64,000 nucleotides of DNA from Streptomyces sp. LUP30 (lineage in GTDB: Bacteria; Actinomycetota; Actinomycetes; Streptomycetales; Streptomycetaceae), in the NCBI RefSeq assembly GCF_001746365.1, contig NZ_MJAJ01000039.1:19494-83493 (forward strand). The letters run 5' to 3'. The position numbers were made by a program, and so were the translations under genes. Position 1 is the stretch's first letter. The number at the start of each line of letters is the position of its first letter. Below the pieces are notes generated by a model. That model was not told the origin of the DNA and did no database searches. It saw only the letters and a list, made by a program, of their open reading frames with translations. Shown here one piece after another: positions 44,728 to 53,347 of the stretch.

Positions 44728-45522
44728 GTGTCCAGCTCCGACATCTTCATCGGCGAGACCATCGGTACCGCCATACTCATCCTGCTGGGCGGTGGCGTCT
44801 GCGCCGCCGTCACGCTGAAGGCCTCCAAGGCCCGCAACGCCGGCTGGCTCGCCATCACCTTCGGGTGGGGTTTCGCCGTTCTGACGGCCGTCTACACCTC
44901 GGCCCCCCTCTCCGGGGCCCACCTCAACCCGGCGGTCACCCTCGCACTCGCGATCAAGGACGACGACTGGAGCAACGTTCCGGTCTACTGGGCCGGGCAG
45001 CTGCTCGGCGCCGCCATCGGTGCGACGCTCGTCTGGGTCGCCTACTACGGCCAGTTCCACGCGCACCTGACCGACCGCGAGATCGTCGGCGGCCCCGGCG
45101 CCCAGTCCACCAAGGTCAAGGCCGTCGAGGCGCAGGAAGTGGGCGCCGGCCCGGTCCTGGGCGTCTTCTCCACCGGTCCGGAGATCCGGGTCGTCTGGCA
45201 GAACCTCGCCACGGAGATCATCGGCACCATCGTGCTGGTGCTCGCCGTGCTCACGCAGGGCCTGAACGACAAGGGCAACGGCCTGGGCAACCTGGGCGCG
45301 CTGATCACCGCCCTCGTGGTCGTCTCGATCGGTCTCTCGCTCGGCGGCCCGACCGGTTACGCGATCAACCCGGCCCGTGACCTCGGCCCCCGCATCGTGC
45401 ACGCCCTCCTGCCCCTGCCCAACAAGGGTGGCTCCGACTGGAGCTACGCCTGGATCCCGGTGGTCGGCCCGCTGATCGGCGGCGCGATCGCTGCAGGCAT
45501 CTACAACGTCGCTTTTGCTTGA
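44728..45522 (+). CDS. glpF: Glycerol uptake facilitator GlpF (GylC)
   Basis: A 264-residue aquaglyceroporin with six membrane helices and two half-helix pore motifs, SGAHLNPAVTLALA (about 62-75) and GYAINPARDLGPR (about 211-223). The Asp after the second NPA and the flanking residues fit glycerol rather than pure water channels. GTG 44728 (VSSSDIFIGE) follows AAGGAC and matches the family's beginning. First gene of the glycerol operon, 74 bases before glpK. Confidence 0.95.
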   Translation: MSSSDIFIGETIGTAILILLGGGVCAAVTLKASKARNAGWLAITFGWGFAVLTAVYTSAPLSGAHLNPAVTLALAIKDDDWSNVPVYWAGQLLGAAIGATLVWVAYYGQFHAHLTDREIVGGPGAQSTKVKAVEAQEVGAGPVLGVFSTGPEIRVVWQNLATEIIGTIVLVLAVLTQGLNDKGNGLGNLGALITALVVVSIGLSLGGPTGYAINPARDLGPRIVHALLPLPNKGGSDWSYAWIPVVGPLIGGAIAAGIYNVAFA

Positions 45523-45596
45523 GAGCACCAGCTGCACCGCGTAGTCAGCAGCGCCGTACAGACAGCCCCCTCTCCACGGAACCCCAGGAGCACACC

Positions 45597-47135
45597 GTGA
45601 CCGACGCGCACACCGCCGGCCCCTTCATCGCCGCCATCGACCAGGGCACCACCTCCTCCCGCTGCATCGTCTTCGACCGCGACGGCCGGATCGTCTCCGT
45701 CGACCAGAAGGAGCACGAGCAGATCTTCCCGAAGCCGGGCTGGGTCGAGCACGACGCCACCGAGATCTGGACCAACGTCCAGGAGGTCGTCGCCGGAGCC
45801 ATCGAGAAGGCCGGCATCACCCGCGACGACATCAAGGCCATCGGCATCACCAACCAGCGTGAGACCACGCTGCTGTGGGACAAGAACACCGGTGAGCCCG
45901 TCCACAACGCCATCGTGTGGCAGGACACCCGCACCGACGCCCTGTGCCGCGAGCTCGGCCGCAACGTCGGCCAGGACCGCTTCCGCCGTGAGACCGGCCT
46001 TCCGCTGGCCTCGTACTTCGCCGGCCCCAAGGCGCGCTGGCTGCTCGACAACGTCGAGGGTCTGCGCGAGCGTGCCGAGGCGGGCGACATCCTCTTCGGC
46101 ACCATGGACACCTGGGTCATCTGGAACCTGACCGGCGGCGTCGACGGCGGCAAGCACTACACCGACGTCACCAACGCCTCCCGCACCATGCTGATGAACC
46201 TGCACACCCTGGAGTGGGACGAGAAGATCGCCGAGTCCATCGGCGTGCCGCTGTCGATGCTCCCGGAGATCCGCTCCTCCGCCGAGGTGTACGGCGAGGT
46301 CACCGGCGGCCGCCTGGGCGACCTGCTCGGCGGCATCCCGGTCGCCTCCGCGCTCGGCGACCAGCAGGCCGCCCTGTTCGGTCAGACCTGTTTCGCCGAG
46401 GGCGAGGCCAAGTCGACGTACGGCACCGGCACGTTCATGCTGATGAACACCGGCGAGAAGATCATCAACTCCTACTCGGGCCTGCTGACCACGGTCGGCT
46501 ACCGCATCGGCGACGACAAGCCGGTGTACGCCCTGGAGGGCTCGATCGCCGTCACCGGTTCGCTGGTGCAGTGGATGCGCGACCAGATGGGCCTGATCTC
46601 CACCGCCGCCGAGATCGAGACGCTCGCGCTCACCGTCGAGGACAACGGCGGCGCCTACTTCGTGCCGGCCTTCTCCGGTCTGTTCGCCCCGTACTGGCGC
46701 TCCGACGCCCGCGGAGTGATCGCCGGCCTCACCCGGTACGTCACCAAGGCGCACCTCGCGCGCGCCGTCCTGGAGGCCACGGCCTGGCAGACCCGTGAGA
46801 TCACCGACGCCATGACGAAGGACTCCGGCGTCGAGCTCGCGGCCCTCAAGGTCGACGGCGGCATGACCTCCAACAACCTGCTGATGCAGACCCTCTCGGA
46901 CTTCGTGGACGCCCCCGTGGTGCGCCCGATGGTCGCCGAGACCACCTGCCTCGGCGCCGCCTACGCCGCCGGCCTCGCCGTCGGCTTCTGGACCAGCACC
47001 GACGACCTGCGCGCCAACTGGCGCCGGGCCGCCGAGTGGACCCCCCGCATGGACGCGGACACCCGCGACCGTGAGTACAAGAGCTGGCTCAAGGCCGTCG
47101 AGCGGACCATGGGCTGGCTCGAGGACGAGGAGTAA
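45597..47135 (+). CDS. glpK: Glycerol kinase GlpK (GylA)
   Basis: A 512-residue FGGY-family kinase making glycerol-3-phosphate. The ATP-binding opening AAIDQGTTSSRCIVFDRDGR (about 10-29), substrate residues in TNQRETTLLWDKNTG, WLLDNVEG and the C-terminal ATP segment KVDGGMTSNNLLMQ are present. GTG 45597 follows AGGAG; the open frame extends 26 codons upstream into the spacer. It is 8 bases from glpD, so tightly co-transcribed. Confidence 0.97.
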   Translation: MTDAHTAGPFIAAIDQGTTSSRCIVFDRDGRIVSVDQKEHEQIFPKPGWVEHDATEIWTNVQEVVAGAIEKAGITRDDIKAIGITNQRETTLLWDKNTGEPVHNAIVWQDTRTDALCRELGRNVGQDRFRRETGLPLASYFAGPKARWLLDNVEGLRERAEAGDILFGTMDTWVIWNLTGGVDGGKHYTDVTNASRTMLMNLHTLEWDEKIAESIGVPLSMLPEIRSSAEVYGEVTGGRLGDLLGGIPVASALGDQQAALFGQTCFAEGEAKSTYGTGTFMLMNTGEKIINSYSGLLTTVGYRIGDDKPVYALEGSIAVTGSLVQWMRDQMGLISTAAEIETLALTVEDNGGAYFVPAFSGLFAPYWRSDARGVIAGLTRYVTKAHLARAVLEATAWQTREITDAMTKDSGVELAALKVDGGMTSNNLLMQTLSDFVDAPVVRPMVAETTCLGAAYAAGLAVGFWTSTDDLRANWRRAAEWTPRMDADTRDREYKSWLKAVERTMGWLEDEE

Positions 47136-47143
47136 GACCCGAA

Positions 47144-48760
47144 ATGACCAGTCAGCCCACCCTGCAGTCCGTGCCTGCCCTGGGGACGCGCCCGGCGTCC
47201 GGCTCCAACCCGAGCCGCGCCGAGACCCGGGAACAGCTCTCCAAGGCGTCGTACGACCTTCTCGTGATCGGCGGCGGCATTCTGGGCATCTCCACCGCCT
47301 GGCACGCCGCGCAGTCCGGCCTCAGGGTGGCTCTGGTCGACGCCGGCGACTTCGCCGGCGCCACCTCCTCCGCCTCCTCCAAGCTGCTCCACGGCGGTCT
47401 GCGCTACCTGCAGACCGGCGCGGTGAAGCTGGTGGCGGAGAACCACTTCGAGCGCCGTGCGGTCTCCCGTCAGGTGGCCCCCCACCTGGCGAACCCGCTC
47501 ACGTTCTACCTCCCCGTGTACAAGGGCGGGCCGCACGGCGCGGCGAAGCTCGGGGCGGGCGTCTTCGCCTACTCCGCGCTGTCGGCGTTCGGCGACGGCG
47601 TCGGTCACCTCCTGTCCCCGGCCAAGGCCGCTCAGGACGTGCCCGAGCTGCGCACCGACAACCTCAAGGCCGTGGCCGTGTACGGCGACGACCAGATGAA
47701 CGACGCCCGCATGGCGCTGATGACGGTCCGCGCGGCCGTCGGGGCGGGTGCGGTGGTCCTCAACCACGCCGAGGTGTCCGGCCTGCGTTTCACCAAGGGG
47801 CGGGTCACGGGCGCCGAGCTGCGCGACCGCCTCTCAGGGGACGAGTTCGGCGTCAACGCCCGGCTGGTGCTGAACGCCACCGGCCCGTGGGTCGACCACC
47901 TGCGCAAGATGGAGGACCCGAACGCGGCGCCGTCCATCCGCCTGTCCAAGGGGGCGCACCTGGTGCTGAAGCGCACCGCGCCCTGGCGGGCCGCGCTCGC
48001 GACGCCCATCGACAAGTACCGCATCACCTTCGCCCTTCCCTGGGAGGACATGCTGCTCCTCGGCACCACCGACGAGGAGTACGAGGGCGACCCGGCGGAC
48101 GTCTCGGTCACCGAGAAGGACACCGCGCAGATACTCGACGAGGCCGCGTTCTCCATCCGCGACCAGCAGCTCGACCGTGACCTGATCACCTACGCCTTCG
48201 CGGGTCTGCGCGTGCTGCCGGGCGGCCCCGGCAGCACGGCGAAGGCCAAGCGCGAGACCGTGGTGACCGAGGGCCGGGGCGGCATGCTGTCCGTCGCGGG
48301 CGGCAAGTGGACGACGTTCCGGCACATCGGCCGGACGGTCATGCAGAAGCTGGAGGCGCTGCCGGGCCACCCGCTGGGCGACGACTTCGAGCCGATCTCC
48401 TCGCTGCCGAGGAAGCTGCCGCTGCCCGGCGTCGCCAACCCGCGCGCGGTCGCGCACCGGCTGCTGGTCGACAACCCGGCGCCCGGCCCGCGCATGGCGG
48501 CCGACACCGCCAAGCACCTGGCCACCCACTACGGCTCGCTCGCCTTCGACATCGCGCGCCTGGCGAACGACAACCCCGAGCTGCGCGAGCGGGTCCACCC
48601 GGACGCGCCCGAGATCTGGGCGCAGGTCGTCTACGCCCGCGACAACGAGTGGGCCGAGACGGCGGACGACGTGCTGCGCCGCCGTACGACGCTGACGATC
48701 CGCGGCCTGGCCACGGACGACGTCCGCGCCGGGGTGCAGGACCTGCTCGACAAGAAGTAG
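47144..48760 (+). CDS. glpD: FAD-dependent glycerol-3-phosphate dehydrogenase GlpD (GylB)
   Basis: A 538-residue membrane-associated flavoprotein oxidising glycerol-3-phosphate to DHAP. The FAD Rossmann motif LLVIGGGILGISTAWHAA is at about 39-56, then SSKLLHGGLRYLQTG (flavin/substrate contact), LLGTTDEEYEGDP and a C-terminal DAO_C domain with many acidic residues. The N-terminal 35 residues are extra and Pro/Ser-rich. Last gene of the operon, followed by two terminators. Confidence 0.96.
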   Translation: MTSQPTLQSVPALGTRPASGSNPSRAETREQLSKASYDLLVIGGGILGISTAWHAAQSGLRVALVDAGDFAGATSSASSKLLHGGLRYLQTGAVKLVAENHFERRAVSRQVAPHLANPLTFYLPVYKGGPHGAAKLGAGVFAYSALSAFGDGVGHLLSPAKAAQDVPELRTDNLKAVAVYGDDQMNDARMALMTVRAAVGAGAVVLNHAEVSGLRFTKGRVTGAELRDRLSGDEFGVNARLVLNATGPWVDHLRKMEDPNAAPSIRLSKGAHLVLKRTAPWRAALATPIDKYRITFALPWEDMLLLGTTDEEYEGDPADVSVTEKDTAQILDEAAFSIRDQQLDRDLITYAFAGLRVLPGGPGSTAKAKRETVVTEGRGGMLSVAGGKWTTFRHIGRTVMQKLEALPGHPLGDDFEPISSLPRKLPLPGVANPRAVAHRLLVDNPAPGPRMAADTAKHLATHYGSLAFDIARLANDNPELRERVHPDAPEIWAQVVYARDNEWAETADDVLRRRTTLTIRGLATDDVRAGVQDLLDKK

Positions 48761-48797
48761 GTCCGCCGCGGGACCGTTCCTCCGCCACAAGACCCTC

Positions 48798-48829
48798 CGC
48801 CGGCCCCACTCCCCTGACCGGGGCCGGCG
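48798..48829 (+). terminator. First terminator after glpD
   Basis: CGCCGGCCCC (48798-48807) pairs with GGGGCCGGCG (48820-48829), 12-base loop. It begins 37 bases after the glpD stop. Confidence 0.72.
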
Positions 48830-48867
48830 CAGGGGGACGGCCCCTCCGTACCGGGGCCGGAACCGGG

Positions 48868-48903
48868 AAAGGGGCGGCTCCACCCCTATGGAGCCGCCCC
48901 TTT
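48868..48903. terminator. Bidirectional terminator after glpD and the mtnK remnant
   Basis: AAAGGGGCGGCTCCA (48868-48882) pairs perfectly with TGGAGCCGCCCCTTT (48889-48903) around a 6-base loop. The stem ends in TTT on both strands. Its right arm lies within the last codons of the mtnK remnant on the minus strand. Confidence 0.88.
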
Positions 48904-49775
48904 CGCATGCCGGTGCGCGGCGGCTCGGCCGAGCGACGCCACGTCCGCCTCCACCGCCTGGACGTCCGTCAACTCCTCGCGCCGCACGATCAGTTCACGT
49001 CCCGGCCGCAGGGCGCGGCGGGAGGCGGGGACCGGGTCCGGCAGGGTCGTCGGGTGGGCGAGGTGGGCGAAGCCGGTGATGCGCCGGACGATCTCGGCGC
49101 CGGCGTAACCGACGGAGTCGGTCCAGACCCGGCGCAGGAACCGGTCGAGGCAGGCGTCGTCGAAGAAGGAGTCGACGCGGGTCGGCCACAGCAGGCGGAA
49201 CTCCGTCTCGAACGCCCGCCAGGGGAGGCCGAGTTGGTCGGCGTGGTCGGACAGCGCGTCGAGTGCGCGGGCCCGTTCCGCCGAGACCAGGGTGTTCGCC
49301 CAGTACAGGCCCAGGTCGTAGCCGACGGGGCCGACGAAGGAGAATTCGGGGTCGAAGGCCCGGACGACGGGGGCGCCCTCGCGGGAGCCGGCCATCACGC
49401 TGCCGGTGTGCAGGTCGCCGTGCAGGAGGGCCTGGGCGGCGGTCATGAAAGTGTGGCGGAGGTCGGCGACCTCGGTGCGCAGCCGGGCGTCCGCGCGGAA
49501 GGCGGCGGCCAGGTCGTCGAGGCCGGGTCCCAGTGGTCGTGCTCGTGCTCCACGTAGGGCTCGGACAGGACGGCGTCCTCGGTGATCTTGCACAGCTCGG
49601 GGCTGACGGAGGCCGCGACCAGCGCCTTGCGCTCGGCGGACGGCATGCCGAAGTCGCTGGTGGCGAAGGAGAACCGGGCGACGAACTCACCGATGCGCGC
49701 CGAGGTGTGCGGGCCGTAGGCCGCGCCCTCGTCGAGCCGGGTGCGCAGTACCTCGAGGTCGGACATGTCCTCCAT
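48886..49775 (-). pseudogene. mtnK: Broken methylthioribose kinase (mtnK) remnant: N-lobe missing plus frameshift
   Basis: Two overlapping frames together match the C-terminal two-thirds of MtnK. The first (from 49775) carries MEDMSDLEVLRTRLDEG, SFATSDFGMPSAER and PELCKITEDAVLSEPYVEHE; the second carries LDDLAAAFRADARLRTEV, ALLHGDLHTGSVM (catalytic loop), DPEFSFVGPVGYDLGLYWAN (metal Asp) and the end. The switch falls near 49525-49527, where one extra C in a CCC run would restore a single frame. In known MtnK the motif MEDLSDH lies about 120 residues into the protein, so the whole ATP-binding N-lobe is absent. An in-frame TGA lies 12 bases before 49775, and mtnD begins 196 bases away, leaving no room for it. 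The frameshift alone could be a sequencing error; the missing lobe could not. Confidence 0.85.
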
Positions 49776-49971
49776 GAGGCCCCGTCAAAGGAATGGACAC
49801 CACATCCCGTCATATGAGATGGCGATATCGTCACAGTCGGTGTACACACCATCGGCGGTTACCATCACGGAGCGGCATGCGCCCTGGCGTGTCGCGGTCG
49901 AGTGATGCCCCTCCACCGCCCTCCCCGCGCGCTCCCGCACTCCTCACTTCCAGACCTCTGGAGTTGCTTCC

Positions 49972-50571
49972 ATGACGCTGCTGACGACCTGGTCCGAGTC
50001 GGGCCCGGAGACCCTGGTGCGCCGCACCTGCGACCCCGCCGAGATCGCCGAGGCGCTCAGGCCGCTGGGCGTGCGGTACGAGCAGTGGCCGATCCGCGAG
50101 GACGTGCCCGCGGACGCCGACAGCGACACGGTGTTCGCCGCCTACGGCCCGGAGATCGAGAAGCTGAACGCCGAGGAGGGCTTCACCACCGTCGACGTCC
50201 TCGGCCTGCACCCCGGCGACGACCCGGAGTTCCCGGCGAAGGCGAAGGCCGCCCGGGCGAAGTTCCTCCAGGAGCACACCCACGACGACGATGACGAGGT
50301 CCGGTTCTTCGTCTCCGGCTCCGGCGTCTTCTATCTGCACGTCGGCGGCGAAGTGCACGCCGTCTTCTGCGAGAAGGGCGACCTGCTCGGCGTCCCACGG
50401 GGCACCACCCACTGGTTCGACATGGGCACGAACCCGTCGTTCACGGCGATCCGCTTCTTCCACGAGGAGGACGGCTGGATCGGCAACTTCACCGGCTCCC
50501 CCATCGCCGCCCGCTTCCCCGACTACGACACGATCGCCGCCGGCTACGCGGCCGACCGGGACGCCGCGTGA
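49972..50571 (+). CDS. mtnD: Acireductone dioxygenase MtnD
   Basis: A 199-residue cupin enzyme of the methionine salvage pathway, oxidising acireductone to the keto acid precursor of methionine and formate. The metal ligands are in HTHDDDDEVRFFVSGSGVFY (about 101-120) and the later His of PRGTTHWFDMG. ATG 49972 follows GGAG at 8 bases. It opens a tight mtnD-mtnC-mtnB operon (GTGA overlap at 50568). No SAM-sensing riboswitch was recognised in the 196-base leader. Confidence 0.95.
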   Translation: MTLLTTWSESGPETLVRRTCDPAEIAEALRPLGVRYEQWPIREDVPADADSDTVFAAYGPEIEKLNAEEGFTTVDVLGLHPGDDPEFPAKAKAARAKFLQEHTHDDDDEVRFFVSGSGVFYLHVGGEVHAVFCEKGDLLGVPRGTTHWFDMGTNPSFTAIRFFHEEDGWIGNFTGSPIAARFPDYDTIAAGYAADRDAA

Positions 50572-51302
50572 GCCTGCGGGAGCCGGCGTTCGACGTGGAC
50601 GCCGTGGTGCTCGACATCGAGGGCACCACGAGCGCCACGGGCTTCGTCGTCGATGTGCTGTACCCGTACTCGCGCGCGCGGTTCGCCGAACTGCTCGCCG
50701 AGCGGGCCGAGGAGCCCGCGGTGGCGCGGGCGATCGCGCAGGTGCGGGAGCTGACGGGTGAGCCGGACGCCGATGCGGCCGCGATCGAGAAGACGCTGAA
50801 CGCCTGGCTGGACGACGACCGCAAGGCGACGCCGCTGAAGACCCTGCAGGGCATCGTCTGGTCCGAGGGCTTCGCGCGCGGCGACCTGGTCTCGCACTTC
50901 TACGACGACGTCGTCCCGCGGCTGCGCGCCTGGCACGCGGCCGGACTGCGGCTGTACGTCTACTCGTCCGGGTCGGCGGCCGCGCAGCGGGCCTGGTTCG
51001 CCCACACCCCCGAGGGCGACCTCACGCGGTTGGTGAGCGGCCGGTACGACACCGAGAACGCCGGTCCCAAGCAGGAGCCGTCGTCGTACCGCCGCATCGC
51101 CTCGGCGACCGGAACGGAGCCGTCCCGGCTGCTGTTCCTGTCCGACCGGCGGGGCGAGCTGGACGCGGCCCGCGAGGCGGGCTGGCACACCGTCGGCGTC
51201 CGGCGGCCGGGCGAGCCGTACTTCGAGCAGGGAGTCGGCGACCACGCACAGGCGGGGTCGTTCGACGAGATCACCGTCGGCACCACCGGGAGTACCGCAT
51301 GA
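50568..51302 (+). CDS. mtnC: Enolase-phosphatase MtnC
   Basis: A 244-residue HAD-family enzyme that enolises and dephosphorylates diketo-5-methylthiopentyl-1-phosphate in methionine salvage. Motif I is VVLDIEGTTSATGFVVDVLY (about 13-32), motif II Ser in YVYSSGSAAAQ, Lys in ENAGPKQEPSSY, and LFLSDRRGELDAAREAGW is motif IV. Start GTG 50568 overlaps the mtnD stop, and its stop overlaps the mtnB ATG. Confidence 0.95.
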   Translation: MSLREPAFDVDAVVLDIEGTTSATGFVVDVLYPYSRARFAELLAERAEEPAVARAIAQVRELTGEPDADAAAIEKTLNAWLDDDRKATPLKTLQGIVWSEGFARGDLVSHFYDDVVPRLRAWHAAGLRLYVYSSGSAAAQRAWFAHTPEGDLTRLVSGRYDTENAGPKQEPSSYRRIASATGTEPSRLLFLSDRRGELDAAREAGWHTVGVRRPGEPYFEQGVGDHAQAGSFDEITVGTTGSTA

Positions 51303-51907
51303 CCGCCGAGATCACCGCACCGGACCTGGAGGAGGCGGGTGCGGTCCTGGCCGCCGAGTCCGCCCGGTTCGCCTCCTTCGGCTGGATGCGCGGCACGTCC
51401 GGCAACCTGTCGGTCGTCCTGACGCGCGAGCCGCTGCGGCTCGCCGTCACCGCGAGCGGCCACGACAAGGGCGAGCTGACGCCCGCCGACGTGGTGCTGG
51501 TGGACGGACAGGGCGCCGCGGTGCACGGCGGCCGGCCGTCCGCGGAGGCCGAACTGCACGCGCGCGTGGCCGCGCTGACCGGCGCGGGGGCCGTGGTGCA
51601 CGTCCACACGGTGGCGTCCGTGGCGCTGGGGCACCGGCACCCGGGCGGGATCGTCTTCAAGGATCTGGAGATGCTCAAGGGCGTCGGCCAGCCCGCCCAC
51701 GACGTCGAGGTGACGCTTCCGGTCATCGCCAACAGCCAGGACATGAAGGTGCTCGGCGACCGGCTGGAGGCGGCCCGCGACCCGCGGATGCCCGCCGTGG
51801 TCGTGGCCGGACACGGCCTGTACGTATGGGGCGACGACCCGCGTCGGGCCCGCCACCACACCGAAGTGGTCGAGTGGCTCCTGGAGTTGGAGCTCACCCG
51901 CCGCTGA
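51299..51907 (+). CDS. mtnB: Methylthioribulose-1-phosphate dehydratase MtnB
   Basis: A 202-residue class II aldolase-fold zinc dehydratase. MRGTSGNLSVVL (about 30-41), the acid in PSAEAELHARV, and zinc ligands in VVHVHTVASVAL (about 98-109) and the third His in VVAGHGLYVWG match the family. Overlaps mtnC by ATGA. It produces the substrate for MtnC. A GC-rich repeat and terminator follow. Confidence 0.94.
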   Translation: MTAEITAPDLEEAGAVLAAESARFASFGWMRGTSGNLSVVLTREPLRLAVTASGHDKGELTPADVVLVDGQGAAVHGGRPSAEAELHARVAALTGAGAVVHVHTVASVALGHRHPGGIVFKDLEMLKGVGQPAHDVEVTLPVIANSQDMKVLGDRLEAARDPRMPAVVVAGHGLYVWGDDPRRARHHTEVVEWLLELELTRR

Positions 51908-51911
51908 GCGC

Positions 51912-51956
51912 CGGACGCCCGACGCGCGGACGCCCGGCGCGCGGACGCCCGACGCG
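51912..51956. repeat. Three tandem 15-bp repeats
   Basis: CGGACGCCCGACGCG, CGGACGCCCGGCGCG and CGGACGCCCGACGCG follow one another without spacers just after the mtnB stop. One base differs in the middle copy. Probably slippage in a non-coding gap between convergent genes. Confidence 0.85.
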
Positions 51957-51966
51957 CGGGCGGGGG

Positions 51967-52002
51967 CCGGGCGGGTCGGCCCGCGTGAGCCGGCCCGCCC
52001 GG
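51967..52002. terminator. Bidirectional terminator between mtnB and mtnA
   Basis: CCGGGCGGGTCGGC (51967-51980) pairs with GCCGGCCCGCCCGG (51989-52002) with one T-G wobble and an 8-base loop. It ends 8 bases before the mtnA stop. Confidence 0.82.
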
Positions 52003-52010
52003 TCGGACGC

Positions 52011-53042
52011 TCAGCGCATCCGGTCGCCGGGCAGTTCCCCGGCGGAGACCTCCAGGACGCCCCGCTCGGTCACCAGGCCCGTCACCAGGCGGCCCGGCGT
52101 GACGTCGAAGGCCGGGTTGTGGCCGCGGGAGCCGGTCGGCGCCGTGCGCACGCCAGCCCACTCCACCACCTCCTCCTCGCCCCGGAGTTCGATGTGGATG
52201 TCGGCGCCGGTCGCCGTGGCGAGGTCGACCGTGGCCGTGGGCGCGGCCACCAGGAACGGGACGCCCGCGTCGGCGCAGGCGAGAGCCACGCCCACGGTGC
52301 CGACCTTGTTGGCCGTGTCACCGTTGGCCGCTATGCGGTCGGCGCCGACGACGGCCGCGTCGACCTGGCCGCGCAGGATCGTCCCGGCCGCCGCCCCGTC
52401 GGCCTGGACGTAGTGCGGGATGCCCTCCTGGACGAGCTCCCAGGCGGTCAGACGCGAACCCTGGAGCAACGGGCGGGTCTCGTCGACGTACACCACCTCC
52501 AGCCGTCCTCTCGCGTGCAGTTCACGGATGACGCCGAGGGCGGTGCCCCAGCCCGCGGTGGCCAGCGCGCCGGTGTTGCAGTGCGTCAGGACGCGCAGCG
52601 GGCGGTCCTCACCGACCCGCTTCAGCAGCCAGTCCGCGCCGGCCGCACCCATCGCGCGGTTCGCCTCGACGTCCTCGCGCTGGACGGCGGCCGCCTCCGC
52701 CAGGACCGCGTCGAGTCCCTCGGCGAAGCGGGTCATGACCCGGTCCACGCACACCATGAGGTTCACCGCCGTCGGACGCGCCTCGCGGACGCGGGCGACG
52801 GCCGCGCGCACCTCGCCCTCGGACCAGCCCTCGCGCGCACCCTGCAGCAGGGCGATCGCCACGCCGTACGCGCCCGCCGCGCCGATCGCGGGGGCGCCGC
52901 GCACGACGAGTCGCCGGACGGCGTCGACCAGGGTGTCCACATCGCGGACGTCCACGATCTCGGTGCGATGCGGCAGCAGCGTCTGATCGATGAGCGCCAG
53001 ACCGTTTCCGGTCCAGTCGACAGCACGAAGTTCCTGGGACAT
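52011..53042 (-). CDS. mtnA: Methylthioribose-1-phosphate isomerase MtnA
   Basis: A 343-residue isomerase of the eIF2B-like family converting methylthioribose-1-phosphate to the ribulose form, the step before MtnB. The N-terminal RLVVRGAPAIGAAGAYGVAI (about 47-66), catalytic Cys in VLTHCNTGALATAGWGTAL (about 155-173) and catalytic Asp in AVVGADRIAANGDTANKVGT are all visible. ATG 53042 follows AGGAG. It faces the mtnDCB operon and has its own promoter region. Confidence 0.95.
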   Translation of the reverse strand: MSQELRAVDWTGNGLALIDQTLLPHRTEIVDVRDVDTLVDAVRRLVVRGAPAIGAAGAYGVAIALLQGAREGWSEGEVRAAVARVREARPTAVNLMVCVDRVMTRFAEGLDAVLAEAAAVQREDVEANRAMGAAGADWLLKRVGEDRPLRVLTHCNTGALATAGWGTALGVIRELHARGRLEVVYVDETRPLLQGSRLTAWELVQEGIPHYVQADGAAAGTILRGQVDAAVVGADRIAANGDTANKVGTVGVALACADAGVPFLVAAPTATVDLATATGADIHIELRGEEEVVEWAGVRTAPTGSRGHNPAFDVTPGRLVTGLVTERGVLEVSAGELPGDRMR

Positions 53043-53347
53043 AAAGGGACGCTCCTGGTGTTCCGGCGGCGTCAGCCACGGTACCTGACCTGGGGAACCA
53101 CAGTTCGAGTCGTTCGAAGCCGCGTTCGGGGCGGCCGGGGATCCGACCGCCCGCCCCGGACGCGTCCACCCACCGAGACGTGGACCGGTGGCGGCGACGG
53201 ACGCCGGGGACCGCCGGGGACGGCCGGGGTACCCGACGGTGAGGCGGTGGAGCGGTGATCGCGGACCTGGAGGCAGTCCGCCGGTCTGGCCTCATAATGG
53301 CCACTGAGACATCGGATGTCTCGGCGTTGAGCGACAGGAGGACGGAC
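53043..53347. other. 305-base divergent promoter region between mtnA and the FadR-type gene
   Basis: No gene is visible. It contains three GTTCG repeats at about 53103-53127 on the mtnA side, a -10-like CATAAT at 53293-53298 and the palindrome at 53306-53322 on the regulator side. Confidence 0.5.
53306..53322. promoter_or_regulatory. FadR-family operator before the GntR gene
   Basis: GAGACATCGGATGTCTC is a perfect 8+1+8 palindrome. It starts 8 bases after CATAAT (53293-53298), so it would cover the transcription start, and ends 25 bases before the ATG at 53348. Position implies autorepression. Confidence 0.72.

Noticed and set aside
49776..49971. SAM-IV-like riboswitch before mtnD
   Set aside because: No core motif or matching stems recognised in the 196-base leader.
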